Shown: positions 15,609-25,320, numbered from the stretch's first letter. The stretch: DNA of 64,000 bases from Bordetella petrii (GCF_017356245.1 NZ_JAFMZZ010000001.1:2839943-2903942), one strand, 5' to 3'. Made by a program: numbers and translations. Notes: generated by a model from the letters alone, not told the origin.

Positions 15609-18600
15609 ATGCCGCCGTCTTCGCTCCCGCCCGGCCTGCTGCCGCCCTATGCCGAACTGCAGTGCCTGTCCAATTTCTCGTTTCTGCAGGGCGCCTCGCA
15701 TCCTGAAGAGCTGGTCGAACAGGCCGCGCAGCTGGGCTATGCCGCGCTGGCCATCACCGACGAGTGCTCGCTGGCGGGCGTGGTGCGCGCGCACGTGGCG
15801 GCCGAATCCCGCAAATTGCCGCTCATCATCGGCAGCACCCTGGTGTTGCACGGCGGCGCCGGCGCGCCCGATCTTACTGTGGTGCTGCTGGCGCAGAACC
15901 GCGAGGGCTACGGCAATCTGTCCGAACTGATCACGCTGGGCCGCTCACGCGCGCCCAAGGGCGAATACCGGCTGCTGGCCGACGACATCGCCGCGCCCGG
16001 CCCGGCCCATGCGCACCTGCGCGGCATGCCCGATTGCCTGGCCATCCTGGCGCCGCCCGACGGCACCGATGCCGAAGCGCTGACCCGCCAGGCCGCCTGG
16101 CTGGCGCGCACGTTCCCGGGGCGCGCCTGGGTCGGCCTGACCCTGCTGCACCACGCGCGCGACGACCTGCACCGCGCCGCCGTGCAGCAGGCCGCGCAGG
16201 CCGCCGCGCTGCCCATCGTGGCGCTGGGCCGGGTGCAGATGCACCTGCGTTCGCGCAAGCCGCTGCACGACACGCTGGCGGCCATCCGCAGCAAGCGCAG
16301 CGTGGCGCAATGCGGCTACGACCTGCAGGCCAATGCCGAGCAGCATCTGCGCACCCGCCTGCGCCTGGCTGCGCTGTACCCGCCCGACGCCCTGGCGCAG
16401 ACCCTGGCCATCGCGCAGCGCTGCAGCTTTTCGCTGCGCACGCTGCGCTACGAGTATCCCGACGAAATCGTGCCGGCCGGCGAAACCCCCGCCAGCTACC
16501 TGCGCCGCGAAGTCTATGCGGGCGCCCGCGGCCGCTACCACGGCAATGTTCCCGCATCCGTCGCCACCCAGATCGAAAAAGAACTCTCGCTGATCGCCGA
16601 ACTGGAATACGAGCCCTATTTCCTGACGGTCTACGACATCGTGCAGGAAGCGCGCCGCCGGAACATCCTGTGCCAGGGGCGCGGCTCGGCCGCCAATTCG
16701 GTGGTCTGCTATTGCCTGGGCATCACCGCGGTGCCGCCCGAGCAAAGCAAGGCCCTGTTCGAACGCTTCATCAGCAAAGAGCGCAACGAGCCGCCGGATA
16801 TCGACGTCGATTTCGAGCACCAGCGCCGCGAAGAAATCATCCAGTACATCTACGATAAATACGGACGGCACCGCGCCGCGCTGACTGGCGTGGTGATTTC
16901 ATACCGCCCGCGCAGCGTGCTGCGCGACACCGGCCGCGCGCTGGGCGTCGATCTGGGCATCATCGATGCCGTGGCGCGCGCGCACCAGTGGTGGGACGGC
17001 CGGCAGGCCATGCTGCGCACGCTGGGCGCCTGCGGCCTGGACCCCGAATCCCGCGTGGCGCGGCACTGGGCCGTGCTGGCCGAAACCCTGATCGGCTTTC
17101 CGCGCCATTTGTCGCAGCACCCCGGCGGCTTCGTGATCTCGCGCGGCAACCTGGCCCGCCTGGTGCCCATCGAAAACGCCGCCATGCCCGACCGCAGCGT
17201 GGTGCAGTGGGACAAGGACGATCTCGACGCGCTGGGCCTGCTCAAGGTGGATATCCTGGCCCTGGGCATGCTGTCGGTACTGCACCGCGCGCTGGATTTC
17301 GCCGCACAGCGGCGCGGCCGGCCGCTGGCGCTGCATGAAATCCCGCAAGGCGACGATCCCACCTACGAAATGATCTGCGATGCCGACACCATCGGCGTCT
17401 TCCAGATCGAATCGCGCGCGCAGATGAGCATGCTGCCGCGCCTGAAGCCGCGCAACTACTACGACCTGGTGGTTCAGGTGGCCATCGTGCGGCCCGGCCC
17501 GATCCAGGGCGGCATGGTGCATCCCTACCTGAAGCGGCGCAACGGAGCGCCCGTCACCTATCCCAGCGCAGCCGTGGAAGGCGTGCTTACGCGCACGCTG
17601 GGCGTGCCCATTTTCCAGGAACAGGTCATGCAGATCGCCATGGTGGCGGCCGATTTCAGCGCCGGCGAGGCCGATGCGCTGCGGCGCTCGATGGCGTCCT
17701 GGAAGCGCAAGGGCGGCATCAGCAAATACACCGACCAGCTGGTCGCCGGCCTGCTGAAAAACGGCTACAGCGCCGAGTTCGCCGAGGCCATCATCCGCCA
17801 GATCGAGGGCTTCGGCGAATACGGTTTCCCGGAAAGCCACGCGGCCAGCTTCGCACTGCTGGCCTATGCCAGTTCGTGGCTCAAGCGCCACGAACCCGAA
17901 GCCTTCCTGGCGGCGCTGCTCAATTCGCAGCCCATGGGCTTTTATGCGCCGGCCCAACTGGTGCAGGACGCGCGCCGCCACGAGGTCGTCGTGCTGCCGG
18001 CCGACGTGGCCATCAGCGGCTGGGAAGCTTCGCTGGAAAACCTGCCCGGCCCCGCCGGCCAGCCCGCTGAACGGCCCGCCGTGCGGCTGGGCCTGAACCA
18101 GGTGCAGGGCCTGTCGGAAGACGCCGGCCGCCGCATCGAACAGGCGCGCGCCGCACGGCCCTACGCCGACACGCGCGACCTGGGCCGCCGCGCCGCGCTC
18201 AGCCGCCACGAACTCGACGCGCTGGCCGCCGCCGATGCCCTGCGCACCCTGGCCGGGCACCGCCGCCTGGCCAGCTGGGAAGCCAGCGCCAGCGTCGCCC
18301 ACCGCGACCTGCTGCGCGATGCCGACGTGGCCGAAGCCGCCGCGCCCGCCCTGCCGGCGCCCACCGAAGGGCAATCCATTTCCGCCGACTACCGCAGCCT
18401 GCGCCTGACGCTGCGGCGCCATCCCCTGGCGCTGCTGCGGCCGCGCCTGCAGGCGCTGCGCTTCGAAACCGCCGCCGTGCTCGGCACTTACCCCGACCGC
18501 CGCCTGGCGCGCGCCTGCGGCCTGGTCACCGTGCGCCAGCGGCCGCAAACCGCCAAGGGCACCATCTTCGTCACCCTGGAAGACGAAACCGGGCCGGTCA

Positions 18601-18782
18601 ACGTGGTGGTGCGCAATGAACTGATCGAGCGCCAGCGCCGCGAACTGCTGGGCGCCACGCTGCTGGGGGTATACGGCATCTGGCAAAGCGCCAATGGCGT
18701 GCGCCACCTGATCGCACAGCGGCTGGTGGACCTGTCGGCGCTGCTGGGCGGACTGTCGACGCGCAGCCGCAACTTCCACTGA
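15609..18782 (+). CDS. dnaE2: Error-prone DNA polymerase DnaE2 (ImuC)
   Basis: This 1057-residue C-family polymerase carries out the actual lesion bypass. The PHP domain occupies about residues 12-280 (YAELQCLSNFSFLQGASHPEELV; ALAITDECSLAGVVRAH). The catalytic palm shows PPDIDVDFEHQRREEIIQYIYDKYG at about 395-420, with the Asp pair. The helix-hairpin-helix and OB-fold regions follow, ending in ARACGLVTVRQRPQTAKGTIFVTLEDETG. It lacks the C-terminal tau-binding extension of replicative DnaE1, as DnaE2 does. It is the third gene of the LexA-controlled cassette. Confidence 0.94.
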   Translation: MPPSSLPPGLLPPYAELQCLSNFSFLQGASHPEELVEQAAQLGYAALAITDECSLAGVVRAHVAAESRKLPLIIGSTLVLHGGAGAPDLTVVLLAQNREGYGNLSELITLGRSRAPKGEYRLLADDIAAPGPAHAHLRGMPDCLAILAPPDGTDAEALTRQAAWLARTFPGRAWVGLTLLHHARDDLHRAAVQQAAQAAALPIVALGRVQMHLRSRKPLHDTLAAIRSKRSVAQCGYDLQANAEQHLRTRLRLAALYPPDALAQTLAIAQRCSFSLRTLRYEYPDEIVPAGETPASYLRREVYAGARGRYHGNVPASVATQIEKELSLIAELEYEPYFLTVYDIVQEARRRNILCQGRGSAANSVVCYCLGITAVPPEQSKALFERFISKERNEPPDIDVDFEHQRREEIIQYIYDKYGRHRAALTGVVISYRPRSVLRDTGRALGVDLGIIDAVARAHQWWDGRQAMLRTLGACGLDPESRVARHWAVLAETLIGFPRHLSQHPGGFVISRGNLARLVPIENAAMPDRSVVQWDKDDLDALGLLKVDILALGMLSVLHRALDFAAQRRGRPLALHEIPQGDDPTYEMICDADTIGVFQIESRAQMSMLPRLKPRNYYDLVVQVAIVRPGPIQGGMVHPYLKRRNGAPVTYPSAAVEGVLTRTLGVPIFQEQVMQIAMVAADFSAGEADALRRSMASWKRKGGISKYTDQLVAGLLKNGYSAEFAEAIIRQIEGFGEYGFPESHAASFALLAYASSWLKRHEPEAFLAALLNSQPMGFYAPAQLVQDARRHEVVVLPADVAISGWEASLENLPGPAGQPAERPAVRLGLNQVQGLSEDAGRRIEQARAARPYADTRDLGRRAALSRHELDALAAADALRTLAGHRRLASWEASASVAHRDLLRDADVAEAAAPALPAPTEGQSISADYRSLRLTLRRHPLALLRPRLQALRFETAAVLGTYPDRRLARACGLVTVRQRPQTAKGTIFVTLEDETGPVNVVVRNELIERQRRELLGATLLGVYGIWQSANGVRHLIAQRLVDLSALLGGLSTRSRNFH

Positions 18783-18840
18783 GCACGCGGGCGGCCTCCA
18801 TGCCAGATGCCTGGAACCGCAGCCGATGGTTTGCCGACGG

Positions 18841-20088
18841 CTACGGTTTGAACGGCCCGGCGTCTACAGGCAGTTCCAGGCCCGACATCTGCGCCGTCAG
18901 CAAGGCCGCGCTGCCGCAGGCCAGGGTGAAGCCGAGCGCTCCCTGGCCGATGTTCAGCCACAGGTTGTCGGCCACCCGGCTGGCGCCGATCAGGGGCTTG
19001 CCGGTGGGCGTGGCCGGACGCAGGCCGGCCCAGGGCACCGCCTCGCTCAGGTCCAGCTGCGGGAAGGCCTCGTTCACCTGGCGCTTCAGCAAGGCGATGC
19101 GGGCGGGATCGATATCGGCGTCCCGGCTGCCGATGTCGACCATGGCGGCGATGCGCAGCATCCGGCCCACGCGGGCATAGACGATGCGCCGCTCGTAGTC
19201 GGTCACGCTGATGGCCGGGGCGGTGTTGTCATCGGGCGCCAGCGGCACGCTCAGGCTGTAGCCTTTCAGCGGATACAGCGGCACGTCCTGGCCCAGCGGC
19301 CTGAGCAACGCGCGCGAACCCATGCCGGCGGCCAGCACCACTGCGTCGGCGCCGATATCGCCATGGGCGGTTTCCACCGCCACGATCTTGCGGCCGGCGC
19401 GGCGCAGCCCGTGCACCGGGCTGGCCATGCGGCATTCGGCGTTGCCCAGTTCTTTCAGGCGCCGGAACAGGGCCTCGGTGAACTGCCGGCAATCGCCGGC
19501 CTCTTCGCTGGGGGTGTAGACCGCGCCCGCCAGGCGGCGGCCCAGCCCGGCCAGGGCCGGCTCCAGCTTCAACGTATCGGCCGCGTCCAGCACCCGCTGC
19601 TCGGCGCCCAGCGCGGCCTGGTAGGCTACCAGCTTGCGGGCTTTTTCAAGCAGTTCCGGGCTGCGATAGGCGATCAGCTTGCCGTTGCGCACATGGCCGA
19701 AATCGAGTTCTTCCTGCTCGAGCAGGCGGTGCATCACGTCGCGGCTCAGATACGACAAGGCCTGCAGCTGTGCCGTGGAAGCCTGCGCCACCGACGCGCG
19801 GCAGGCCAGCGCGAACCGCAGGCTCCACAGCCACTGATGCGGATCCAGGCGCGGTCGGAAACGCAGCGGCGAATCGGCGCGCAGCAGCCACCCCGGCACG
19901 CTGGACAAGACCCCCGGGCCGGCCAGCGGCGCCACATAGCTGTAGCTGAGCTGCCCGCCGTTGGCATAGCTGGACACCGTGGCCGGGCGGGCCCGGCTGT
20001 CGACCAGCACCACCTCGTGCCCCTGCCGGGCCAGGAAATAAGCCGACGTCACCCCGACCACGCCGGCGCCGATTACGCATACCCTCAT
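18841..20088 (-). CDS. dadA: D-amino acid dehydrogenase small subunit DadA
   Basis: This 415-residue FAD-dependent enzyme oxidises D-amino acids to 2-oxo acids at the membrane. The N-terminal MRVCVIGAGVVGVTSAYFLARQGHEVVLVD is the dinucleotide-binding motif. SYANGGQLSYSYVAPLAGPGV, YTPSEEAGDCRQF and WAGLRPATPTGKPLIG are characteristic of DadA. The ATG at 20088 puts the GxGxxG motif at the usual position; longer readings extend into the repeat block upstream and are not credible. No alanine racemase or Lrp gene is adjacent. It converges with dnaE2 with a 58-bp gap. Confidence 0.9.
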   Translation of the reverse strand: MRVCVIGAGVVGVTSAYFLARQGHEVVLVDSRARPATVSSYANGGQLSYSYVAPLAGPGVLSSVPGWLLRADSPLRFRPRLDPHQWLWSLRFALACRASVAQASTAQLQALSYLSRDVMHRLLEQEELDFGHVRNGKLIAYRSPELLEKARKLVAYQAALGAEQRVLDAADTLKLEPALAGLGRRLAGAVYTPSEEAGDCRQFTEALFRRLKELGNAECRMASPVHGLRRAGRKIVAVETAHGDIGADAVVLAAGMGSRALLRPLGQDVPLYPLKGYSLSVPLAPDDNTAPAISVTDYERRIVYARVGRMLRIAAMVDIGSRDADIDPARIALLKRQVNEAFPQLDLSEAVPWAGLRPATPTGKPLIGASRVADNLWLNIGQGALGFTLACGSAALLTAQMSGLELPVDAGPFKP

Positions 20089-20882
20089 GGAAAACCCTGA
20101 ATAACCATACTTGCAGCCATTCTGGAATGCCGCCGCTCCCCCGGCAAATGCCAAACTCGCAAGCTCCCATAACCTAAAGTTTTCTTTCTGGGGCTGCCTT
20201 GGTTGGGAGGTCTCTTTCGGTCTAGGGGGAGTGGGTTTGGTTCTTCTGGCGTCGGAGCGGGGCGTGGGGGCGGGCTTGGCTTCACGGGGCCGTCCGGGCG
20301 CCCTGCGCGCCCGGGCCCGGCCCCGAGGCGCCGCGCCCGCCCCCACGCCCCGCCCCGACTCGCGGTCAAGCCAATTGACCTGCCGCCGGGACGAGAAGGG
20401 TTCTTGCCTTCGTCGGCAGCGGGGGGTCAAAGAGAAGGGTCTTGCGGGGCCGCCCCCGCCGGCCGCCCTGCGCGGCCGGCGGGGGCATTCGTTCAATGTG
20501 GCGTGTGAGGGTGACTGACACCTCGGGCCCGCAAGCCGCCGCAGATCCATGCCCGAATGCTGCGCAGCGCCGCGCTGGGCGGCGTTGCGCAGCGGCCCTG
20601 CACGATTTTTCTCTCAAGACGAGCGCGCCCCACGAAGCTCAAGGACTCCGGCCGTCCCGGCGATGACTGGGCTTGCCGCTGCTGCGAGTCGGGCCGGGCG
20701 GCGGGGCATGGTCCGGGCGCCTCGGGGCCGAGCGAGGGAAACCGAAGGAGGCCGCAGGCTGACGCGGTTGACGACGCGGTGCCTGGCGCGAAGGCGCCAG
20801 GCCGGCCCCGTGAAGCCCGGGCCATGCCTCGCTGCCCGGACCGACGCCAGAAGAACACCCCCCAAAACGCGAAAAAAGCCCG
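20089..20882. repeat. Gene-free GC-rich block of inverted repeats
   Basis: I find no convincing gene in these 794 bp. The block holds an imperfect long inverted repeat: 20240-20255 (GTTCTTCTGGCGTCGG) is exactly repeated in inverse at 20841-20856, and the similarity continues through a GGCTTCACGGGGCC region at about 20275-20292 with its inverse at 20802-20820. Inside lie a perfect 15-bp stem (20452-20466 with 20472-20486) and an 8-bp stem (20294-20301 with 20307-20314), both with the same 5-base loop CCTGC. This looks like a non-coding repetitive element between dadA and nsrR. Short frames inside have no coding character. Confidence 0.75.
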
Positions 20883-21320
20883 CTAAGCCACCCGATGTAA
20901 GCGCACGATCGCCTCCCCTGTAGGCGCGCGCACCAGATCCGCCAAGGTATGCCGATTCAAGGCGTCGTAGAACACCTGCAGGCTGTCGGCCAGCACGCCG
21001 GACAGGCGGCACAGGCCGTTCAGGGCACAGGGCGGCTCGGCGCAGTTGATCAGGGCGCCCTGGTGTTCCAGGGCGCGCACCAGGTCGCCCACCCGGTAGG
21101 CCGAGGGCGGGTGGGCCAGGCGCAGGCCGCCGCCCTTGCCGCGGGCGGTGGCCACCCAGCCCTGCTGGGCCAGGAAATGCACCACCTTCACCATATGGTT
21201 GCGCGATACATCGAAGCGCGCGGCGATTTCGGGAATCGTCGCGGGCGTCGCGCGGCCGTTGTCCTGCGTCAGGTACATCAGCACGCGCAGGCCGAAGTCG
21301 GTGTATCGGGTCAGTTGCAT
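20883..21320 (-). CDS. nsrR: Nitric-oxide-sensing Rrf2 family repressor NsrR
   Basis: This 145-residue repressor has an N-terminal winged helix (MQLTRYTDFGLRVLMYLTQ, then IPEIAARFDVSRNHMVKVVHFLAQQGWV) and three cysteines in NCAEPPCALNGLC with the C-x4-C-x5-C spacing of NsrR [Fe-S] proteins. Cluster nitrosylation relieves repression. It lies 18 bp after hmp on the same strand, so repressor and NO dioxygenase are probably co-transcribed and under autoregulation. An NsrR-like operator is present upstream of hmp. Confidence 0.93.
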   Translation of the reverse strand: MQLTRYTDFGLRVLMYLTQDNGRATPATIPEIAARFDVSRNHMVKVVHFLAQQGWVATARGKGGGLRLAHPPSAYRVGDLVRALEHQGALINCAEPPCALNGLCRLSGVLADSLQVFYDALNRHTLADLVRAPTGEAIVRLHRVA

Positions 21321-21338
21321 GCGGCCAGACTATACCGG

Positions 21339-22556
21339 CTAAGCGCCCGGGCCGCCCGTGCCGAAGACTTCGGCATGGATGCGGTCGGATGCCACGCCCA
21401 GATCGGCCAGGCTCTTGCGCTGCGCGTCCATGAACGGCAGCGGGCCGCACAGGTAGTAATCGGCGTCGGGCAGCACCGCCACGTCGCGGATCGCCGGCAG
21501 GTCCATGCGGCCGGCGTAGTCGTAGTCGCGGCCGGGCTGGTCGCCGGTGCCCACCGTTTCGTAGTAGATTACCTTGCGCACGTTCGGCCGCGCCTGCGTC
21601 ACCGTGTTGATGTGCGCTTTCATGGCATGCACCGAACTGTCGCGGCAGGCATGCACAAAGCGGATCTGGCGGCCGTCGTCGCGCGCCACCAGATGGTTCA
21701 GCATCGACACCATGGGCGTCAGCCCCACCCCGCCGCTCAGCAGCACCACGGGCGCGGCGCGCCGGGCGTCCAGCGTGAAATCGCCCTGCGGCGGCGCCAG
21801 GTCCAGCACATCGCCTTCCTGCACGCGGGCATGCAGCAGGTTGGACACGCTGCCCGCCGGCGCGCCGGCCTTGCCGCCTTCGCGCTTGACCGAAATGCGC
21901 AGCCGCCCCTGGCCGGGCGCATCGGACAAACTGTACTGGCGCGGCTGCATCAGCCCCAGTTCAGGCACATACACGCGCAGCGAAATATACTGGCCCGGCA
22001 GGTAGTCGGGCACGCTGCCGCCATCGGCCGGCACCAGGTAGAACGAAGTGATCTCGGCGCTTTCGGGCACCTTGCGTTCCACCCGGAAAGCGCGCCAGCC
22101 CGTCCAGCCGCCGTCCTTGCCGGCCGACTGCGCGTACAGGCGGGCCTCTTCGGCGATGAGCAGGTCGGCCAGCTGGCCATAGGCGGCCGCCCAGGCGGCG
22201 ATCAGCTCGTCGGTGGCGGCCGCGCCCAGCACCTCGCTGATCGAGGCCAGCAGGTGCTTGCCCACGATGGCGTAGTGTTCGGGGCGGATGCCCAGGCTGA
22301 CATGCTTGTGCACGATGCGCGTCACCACCGGCGCCAGCACCGACGGGTCGTCGATGTGCTCGGCGTAGGCCGCCACGGCCGCGGCCAGAGCCTGCTGCTG
22401 CTGTCCGCCCTCTTGGTGGCCCTGATTGAACACCTGCTTCAGTTCCGGGTTGTGGCGGAACATGCGGGCATAAAAATGGCGGGTCAGCGCCTCGCCATGG
22501 GTTTTCAGAACAGGCGCGGTGGCCTTGACCAGTGTGCGGACTTCCTGGCTCAACAT
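21339..22556 (-). CDS. hmp: Flavohemoprotein Hmp (nitric oxide dioxygenase)
   Basis: This 405-residue enzyme oxidises NO to nitrate using NAD(P)H and oxygen. The globin domain (about 1-140) has Tyr29, Gln53 and the proximal His85 in IVHKHVSLGI. The FAD-binding domain contains RQYSLSDAPG near residue 205, and the NAD domain has LSGGVGLTPMVSML. Length and domain order are standard. It heads an hmp-nsrR unit controlled by the palindrome at 22591-22613. Confidence 0.96.
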   Translation of the reverse strand: MLSQEVRTLVKATAPVLKTHGEALTRHFYARMFRHNPELKQVFNQGHQEGGQQQQALAAAVAAYAEHIDDPSVLAPVVTRIVHKHVSLGIRPEHYAIVGKHLLASISEVLGAAATDELIAAWAAAYGQLADLLIAEEARLYAQSAGKDGGWTGWRAFRVERKVPESAEITSFYLVPADGGSVPDYLPGQYISLRVYVPELGLMQPRQYSLSDAPGQGRLRISVKREGGKAGAPAGSVSNLLHARVQEGDVLDLAPPQGDFTLDARRAAPVVLLSGGVGLTPMVSMLNHLVARDDGRQIRFVHACRDSSVHAMKAHINTVTQARPNVRKVIYYETVGTGDQPGRDYDYAGRMDLPAIRDVAVLPDADYYLCGPLPFMDAQRKSLADLGVASDRIHAEVFGTGGPGA

Positions 22557-22590
22557 GAGTACTGCTCCTTCGTCTACGGGTGAGGCTTAA

Positions 22591-22613
22591 AACATGTATT
22601 TATTATACATTTT
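22591..22613. promoter_or_regulatory. NsrR-type operator upstream of hmp
   Basis: The half-sites AACATGTATTT (22591-22601) and TTATACATTTT (22603-22613) are arranged 11-1-11, the layout of the NsrR consensus (AANATGYATTT and its inverse). The left half matches fully; the right half has two mismatches at its inner end. It lies 35 bp upstream of the hmp start in a strikingly AT-rich patch. Repression relieved by NO is expected. Confidence 0.8.
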
Positions 22614-22702
22614 AAAGACGGCCATACCGGCCGGCGTTTGCGCGGCGCACCGGCGCCCGGTTAAAACATCAGTTCAGCCGTATCCACCATAAAGGTTTCA
22701 CC

Positions 22703-23164
22703 ATGAGCAGCATCTCGCTCAAGACCCGCCTGTCCGACGCCATCAAAGACGCCATGCGCGCGCGCGATTCGCAGCGCCTGTCCACCCTGCGGTTCCTGTT
22801 CGCCGCGGTCAAGCAGAAAGAAGTCGATGAACGCCACGAACTGACCGACGCCGAAATCACCGCCATCATCGAAAAGCAGGTCAAGCAGCGACGCGAATCG
22901 ATCGCCGCCTTCGAACAGGCCGGCCGCCTTGAAACCGCCGCCCAGGAAACCGCCGAGCTCGACGTGTTGCGCGAATTCCTGCCGCAGGCCGCCACGCCGG
23001 AAGAAATCGACGCCGCCATCAGCGCCGCGCTGGCCGAAGTGGCCAAACAGGGCGTCAGCGGCGGGCCCGCCATGGGCAAGGTCATGGCCATCCTGAAGGC
23101 CGCCCTGGCCGGCCGCGCCGACATGACCCTGGTGTCGCAGCAGGTCAAGCAGCGTCTGGTGTAG
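22703..23164 (+). CDS. yqeY: GatB/YqeY domain protein
   Basis: This 153-residue protein matches the free-standing YqeY family, related to the tail domain of the GatB subunit of Asp/Glu-tRNA amidotransferase. Conserved phrases include LKTRLSDAIKDAMRARDSQRLSTLRFLFAAVKQKEVDER, QRRESIAAFEQAGR and PAMGKVMAILKAALAGRADM. The helical C-terminal part can bind tRNA in GatB; the role of stand-alone YqeY is not settled. Its last 20 bp overlap the convergent dinB gene. Codon use is typical of its neighbours. Confidence 0.88.
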   Translation: MSSISLKTRLSDAIKDAMRARDSQRLSTLRFLFAAVKQKEVDERHELTDAEITAIIEKQVKQRRESIAAFEQAGRLETAAQETAELDVLREFLPQAATPEEIDAAISAALAEVAKQGVSGGPAMGKVMAILKAALAGRADMTLVSQQVKQRLV

Positions 23165-24266
23165 GCAGCGCCAGCCCCGCCCCCGCCGGGCCGAACAGAT
23201 CCAGGTCGGCCTGGCGCGCCAGCGCGGCGGGATCATCGAAATTGCTCATTCCCACGCCCGCCAGCCGGTAGCGCGTGTGCGCCGGCAGGTCGACGCGCGC
23301 ACACAGCTGGCGCGCCACCTCGGCCAGGGCCTCGGCCGATGCCGGCGCGCGCGTCAGCGTCAGCGTGCGCGTCAGGATGCGGAACCGGTCGGTCTTGAGT
23401 TTCAGCACCACCGTGCGGCCCACCGCGCCTTTTTTCACGGCCTGGCCCCACACCTTCACGGCCAGCCGCGCCAGCGGCTCGTCCAGGGCGCCCAGCGGCT
23501 GGTCGACGGCGAAGGTGGTCTCGGCCGAAATCTGCTGCAACGGGGCGTCCGGCTGCACCTCGCGCCGGTCGATGCCCTGCGACAGCTCGTGCAGGCGGAT
23601 GCCGTAGCGCCCGAAGTGATGCTCGAGCTCGGCCGCCGTGTAGCGCGCCAGGTCTCCCACGGTATGCACGCCCAGCGTCTCGAGCCGGCCCTGCATCACT
23701 TTGCCCACCCCGGGCACCTTGCGCACCGGCAGCGGCTGCAAGAACGCCAGCACCTGGGCGGGCTTGATGACGAACAGCCCGTCGGGCTTGTCCCAGTCGG
23801 ATGCGATCTTGGCCAGGAACTTGTTGGGCGCCACCCCCGCCGATGCGGTCAGCCGGGTTTCCTGCAGGATCTCGCGGCGGATGGCGCGCGCCACCTCGGT
23901 GGCCGATGGCAGCCCCTGCTTGTTGGCCGTGACGTCCAGGTAGGCCTCGTCCAGCGACAGCGGCTCGATCAGGTCGGTGTGGCGCGCGAATATCTGCCGC
24001 ACCTGGCGCGACACATCGCGGTAGCGGTTGAAATCGGGCGGCACGTAGACCGCGGCGGGACACAGGCGCTGCGCGCGCGCCACCGACATGGCCGAATGCA
24101 CCCCATAGCGTCGCGCCTCGTACGAGGCCGCGCACACCACCGAGCGCGGGCCTTCCCAGGCCACCACCACCGGCAGCCCGCGCAGCGCCGGATTGTCGCG
24201 CTGTTCGACCGACGCGTAGAACGCGTCCATGTCGACGTGTACGATCTTGCGCGAAGACGATGGCAT
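23145..24266 (-). CDS. dinB: DNA polymerase IV (DinB)
   Basis: This 373-residue Y-family polymerase has the complete active site: [17 protein letters not shown] (Asp pair) near the N-terminus and [10 protein letters not shown] near residue 100. The thumb helix-hairpin-helix ([26 protein letters not shown]) and little-finger domain follow. The C-terminal [11 protein letters not shown] resembles a Q-x-x-L-F beta-clamp-binding motif. I favour the ATG at 24266; a GTG at 24275 adds three residues. I saw no LexA box in the 94 bp between it and the divergent thioesterase. Confidence 0.93.
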   Translation of the reverse strand: MPSSSRKIVHVDMDAFYASVEQRDNPALRGLPVVVAWEGPRSVVCAASYEARRYGVHSAMSVARAQRLCPAAVYVPPDFNRYRDVSRQVRQIFARHTDLIEPLSLDEAYLDVTANKQGLPSATEVARAIRREILQETRLTASAGVAPNKFLAKIASDWDKPDGLFVIKPAQVLAFLQPLPVRKVPGVGKVMQGRLETLGVHTVGDLARYTAAELEHHFGRYGIRLHELSQGIDRREVQPDAPLQQISAETTFAVDQPLGALDEPLARLAVKVWGQAVKKGAVGRTVVLKLKTDRFRILTRTLTLTRAPASAEALAEVARQLCARVDLPAHTRYRLAGVGMSNFDDPAALARQADLDLFGPAGAGLALPTPDAA

Positions 24267-24360
24267 GACAGGCACCCGGCGGGCGATACGGACGGCGATG
24301 GGATGGAAAAAAGAATATTATGACGCGCTCTCACGCATCCACCGATACTTGCCCGTATTC

Positions 24361-24774
24361 ATGACCTCGCCCGCCCCTACTGATTACTTCGGCCTGACCA
24401 TCCCGCTGATGAGCCTGATGGGACTGGTTCCGGACAGGATCGGCCCCGACAGCGCCCGCACCGTGCTGCCCTGGCGCGCCGACCTCACCAACAGCCGCGG
24501 CGACATCCACGGCGGCACCCTGATGAGCGTGCTCGACTTCACCCTCAGCGCGGCCGCCCGCGGCAACGATCCCGCCCTGGGCATGGCCACCATCGACATG
24601 ACCACCAGCTTCATGTCGCCCGGCACCGGCGACCTGGTCATCGAAGCGCGCTGCCTGCGGCGCGGCGCCTCGATCGCGTTCTGCGAAGGCGAAGTGCGCG
24701 GCGCCGACGGCCAACTGGTGGCCAGGGCGTCCGCCACGTTCAAGATCATCAAGCGGCGGCCTGGCGGGGATTGA
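24361..24774 (+). CDS. PaaI-like hotdog thioesterase
   Basis: This 137-residue single hotdog domain has the PaaI motif [24 protein letters not shown], with the catalytic Asp in the helix and H-G-G, and the strand [27 protein letters not shown]. It is expected to hydrolyse acyl-CoA or aryl-CoA thioesters. The ATG at 24361 starts at the conserved length; the longer reading overlaps dinB on the other strand. No catabolic partner lies next to it. Confidence 0.85.
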   Translation: MTSPAPTDYFGLTIPLMSLMGLVPDRIGPDSARTVLPWRADLTNSRGDIHGGTLMSVLDFTLSAAARGNDPALGMATIDMTTSFMSPGTGDLVIEARCLRRGASIAFCEGEVRGADGQLVARASATFKIIKRRPGGD

Positions 24775-24852
24775 TCCCCCCGAAGCGCTGCGCGCGTTCC
24801 ATCTGGCGGATCGGCAAAGCCGGCTCCGCGGCGTCCCCGATCGGACCATGCC

Positions 24853-25320
24853 TTAACGCTGCGGCTGCGGCATCGGCCGCGGCAGTTCCCAGACCTGCTC
24901 GGCGGGGCGCGGGTCGCCCGGCATGTACGCCACGCACGAAGGCACGCCGTAAATAATGGCTTCGCGCATGGCGCGCATGGCGTCGGTATTCCAGATGCCG
25001 CGCCCCCACATGGCGACGTCCACTTTCGATTGGCGCTCGTCCAGCGCGGCGATGCGCACGCGCGCCACGTCGTCGTTGGTGAACGGCACCTCGACGCGCA
25101 CCAGGGCGCCGCGCCCGGCCTGGTCGACCTCACCGTGCACCGTGTAGGCACCCGTGCCGCGCAGGCAGCGCTCGGCCTGCGCCTCGGCGGCGCTGTAGGC
25201 ATCGCGGTAACCGGACTGCACCGTAAAGCTGTCGGTCAGCGCACTGCCGCCGGAAAGGCCGGTCGAGCATCCCGCCAGGCCCGCGGCGCCCAGCGCCGCT
25301 GCCACTGCAACTCTGATCAT
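24853..25320 (-). CDS. Outer-membrane-type lipoprotein of unknown function
   Basis: This 155-residue protein has a lipoprotein signal, GAAGLAGC, with Cys18 as the modified residue, followed by STGLSGGSA. The mature part contains an alpha/beta pattern with SGYRDAYSAAEAQAERCLRG, a strand-rich middle (LVRVEVPFTNDDVARVRIAALDERQSKVDVAMWG) and a C-terminal VPSCVAYMPG. Two cysteines (about 53 and 128) could form a disulfide. The family is unassigned; it resembles small lipoproteins of related bacteria. It is convergent with the thioesterase gene. Confidence 0.75.
   Translation of the reverse strand: MIRVAVAAALGAAGLAGCSTGLSGGSALTDSFTVQSGYRDAYSAAEAQAERCLRGTGAYTVHGEVDQAGRGALVRVEVPFTNDDVARVRIAALDERQSKVDVAMWGRGIWNTDAMRAMREAIIYGVPSCVAYMPGDPRPAEQVWELPRPMPQPQR

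Noticed and set aside
20111..20886. Several short frames on both strands in the gap before nsrR
   Set aside because: They overlap hairpins and inverted repeats, contain no motifs and have compositions dictated by GC content.
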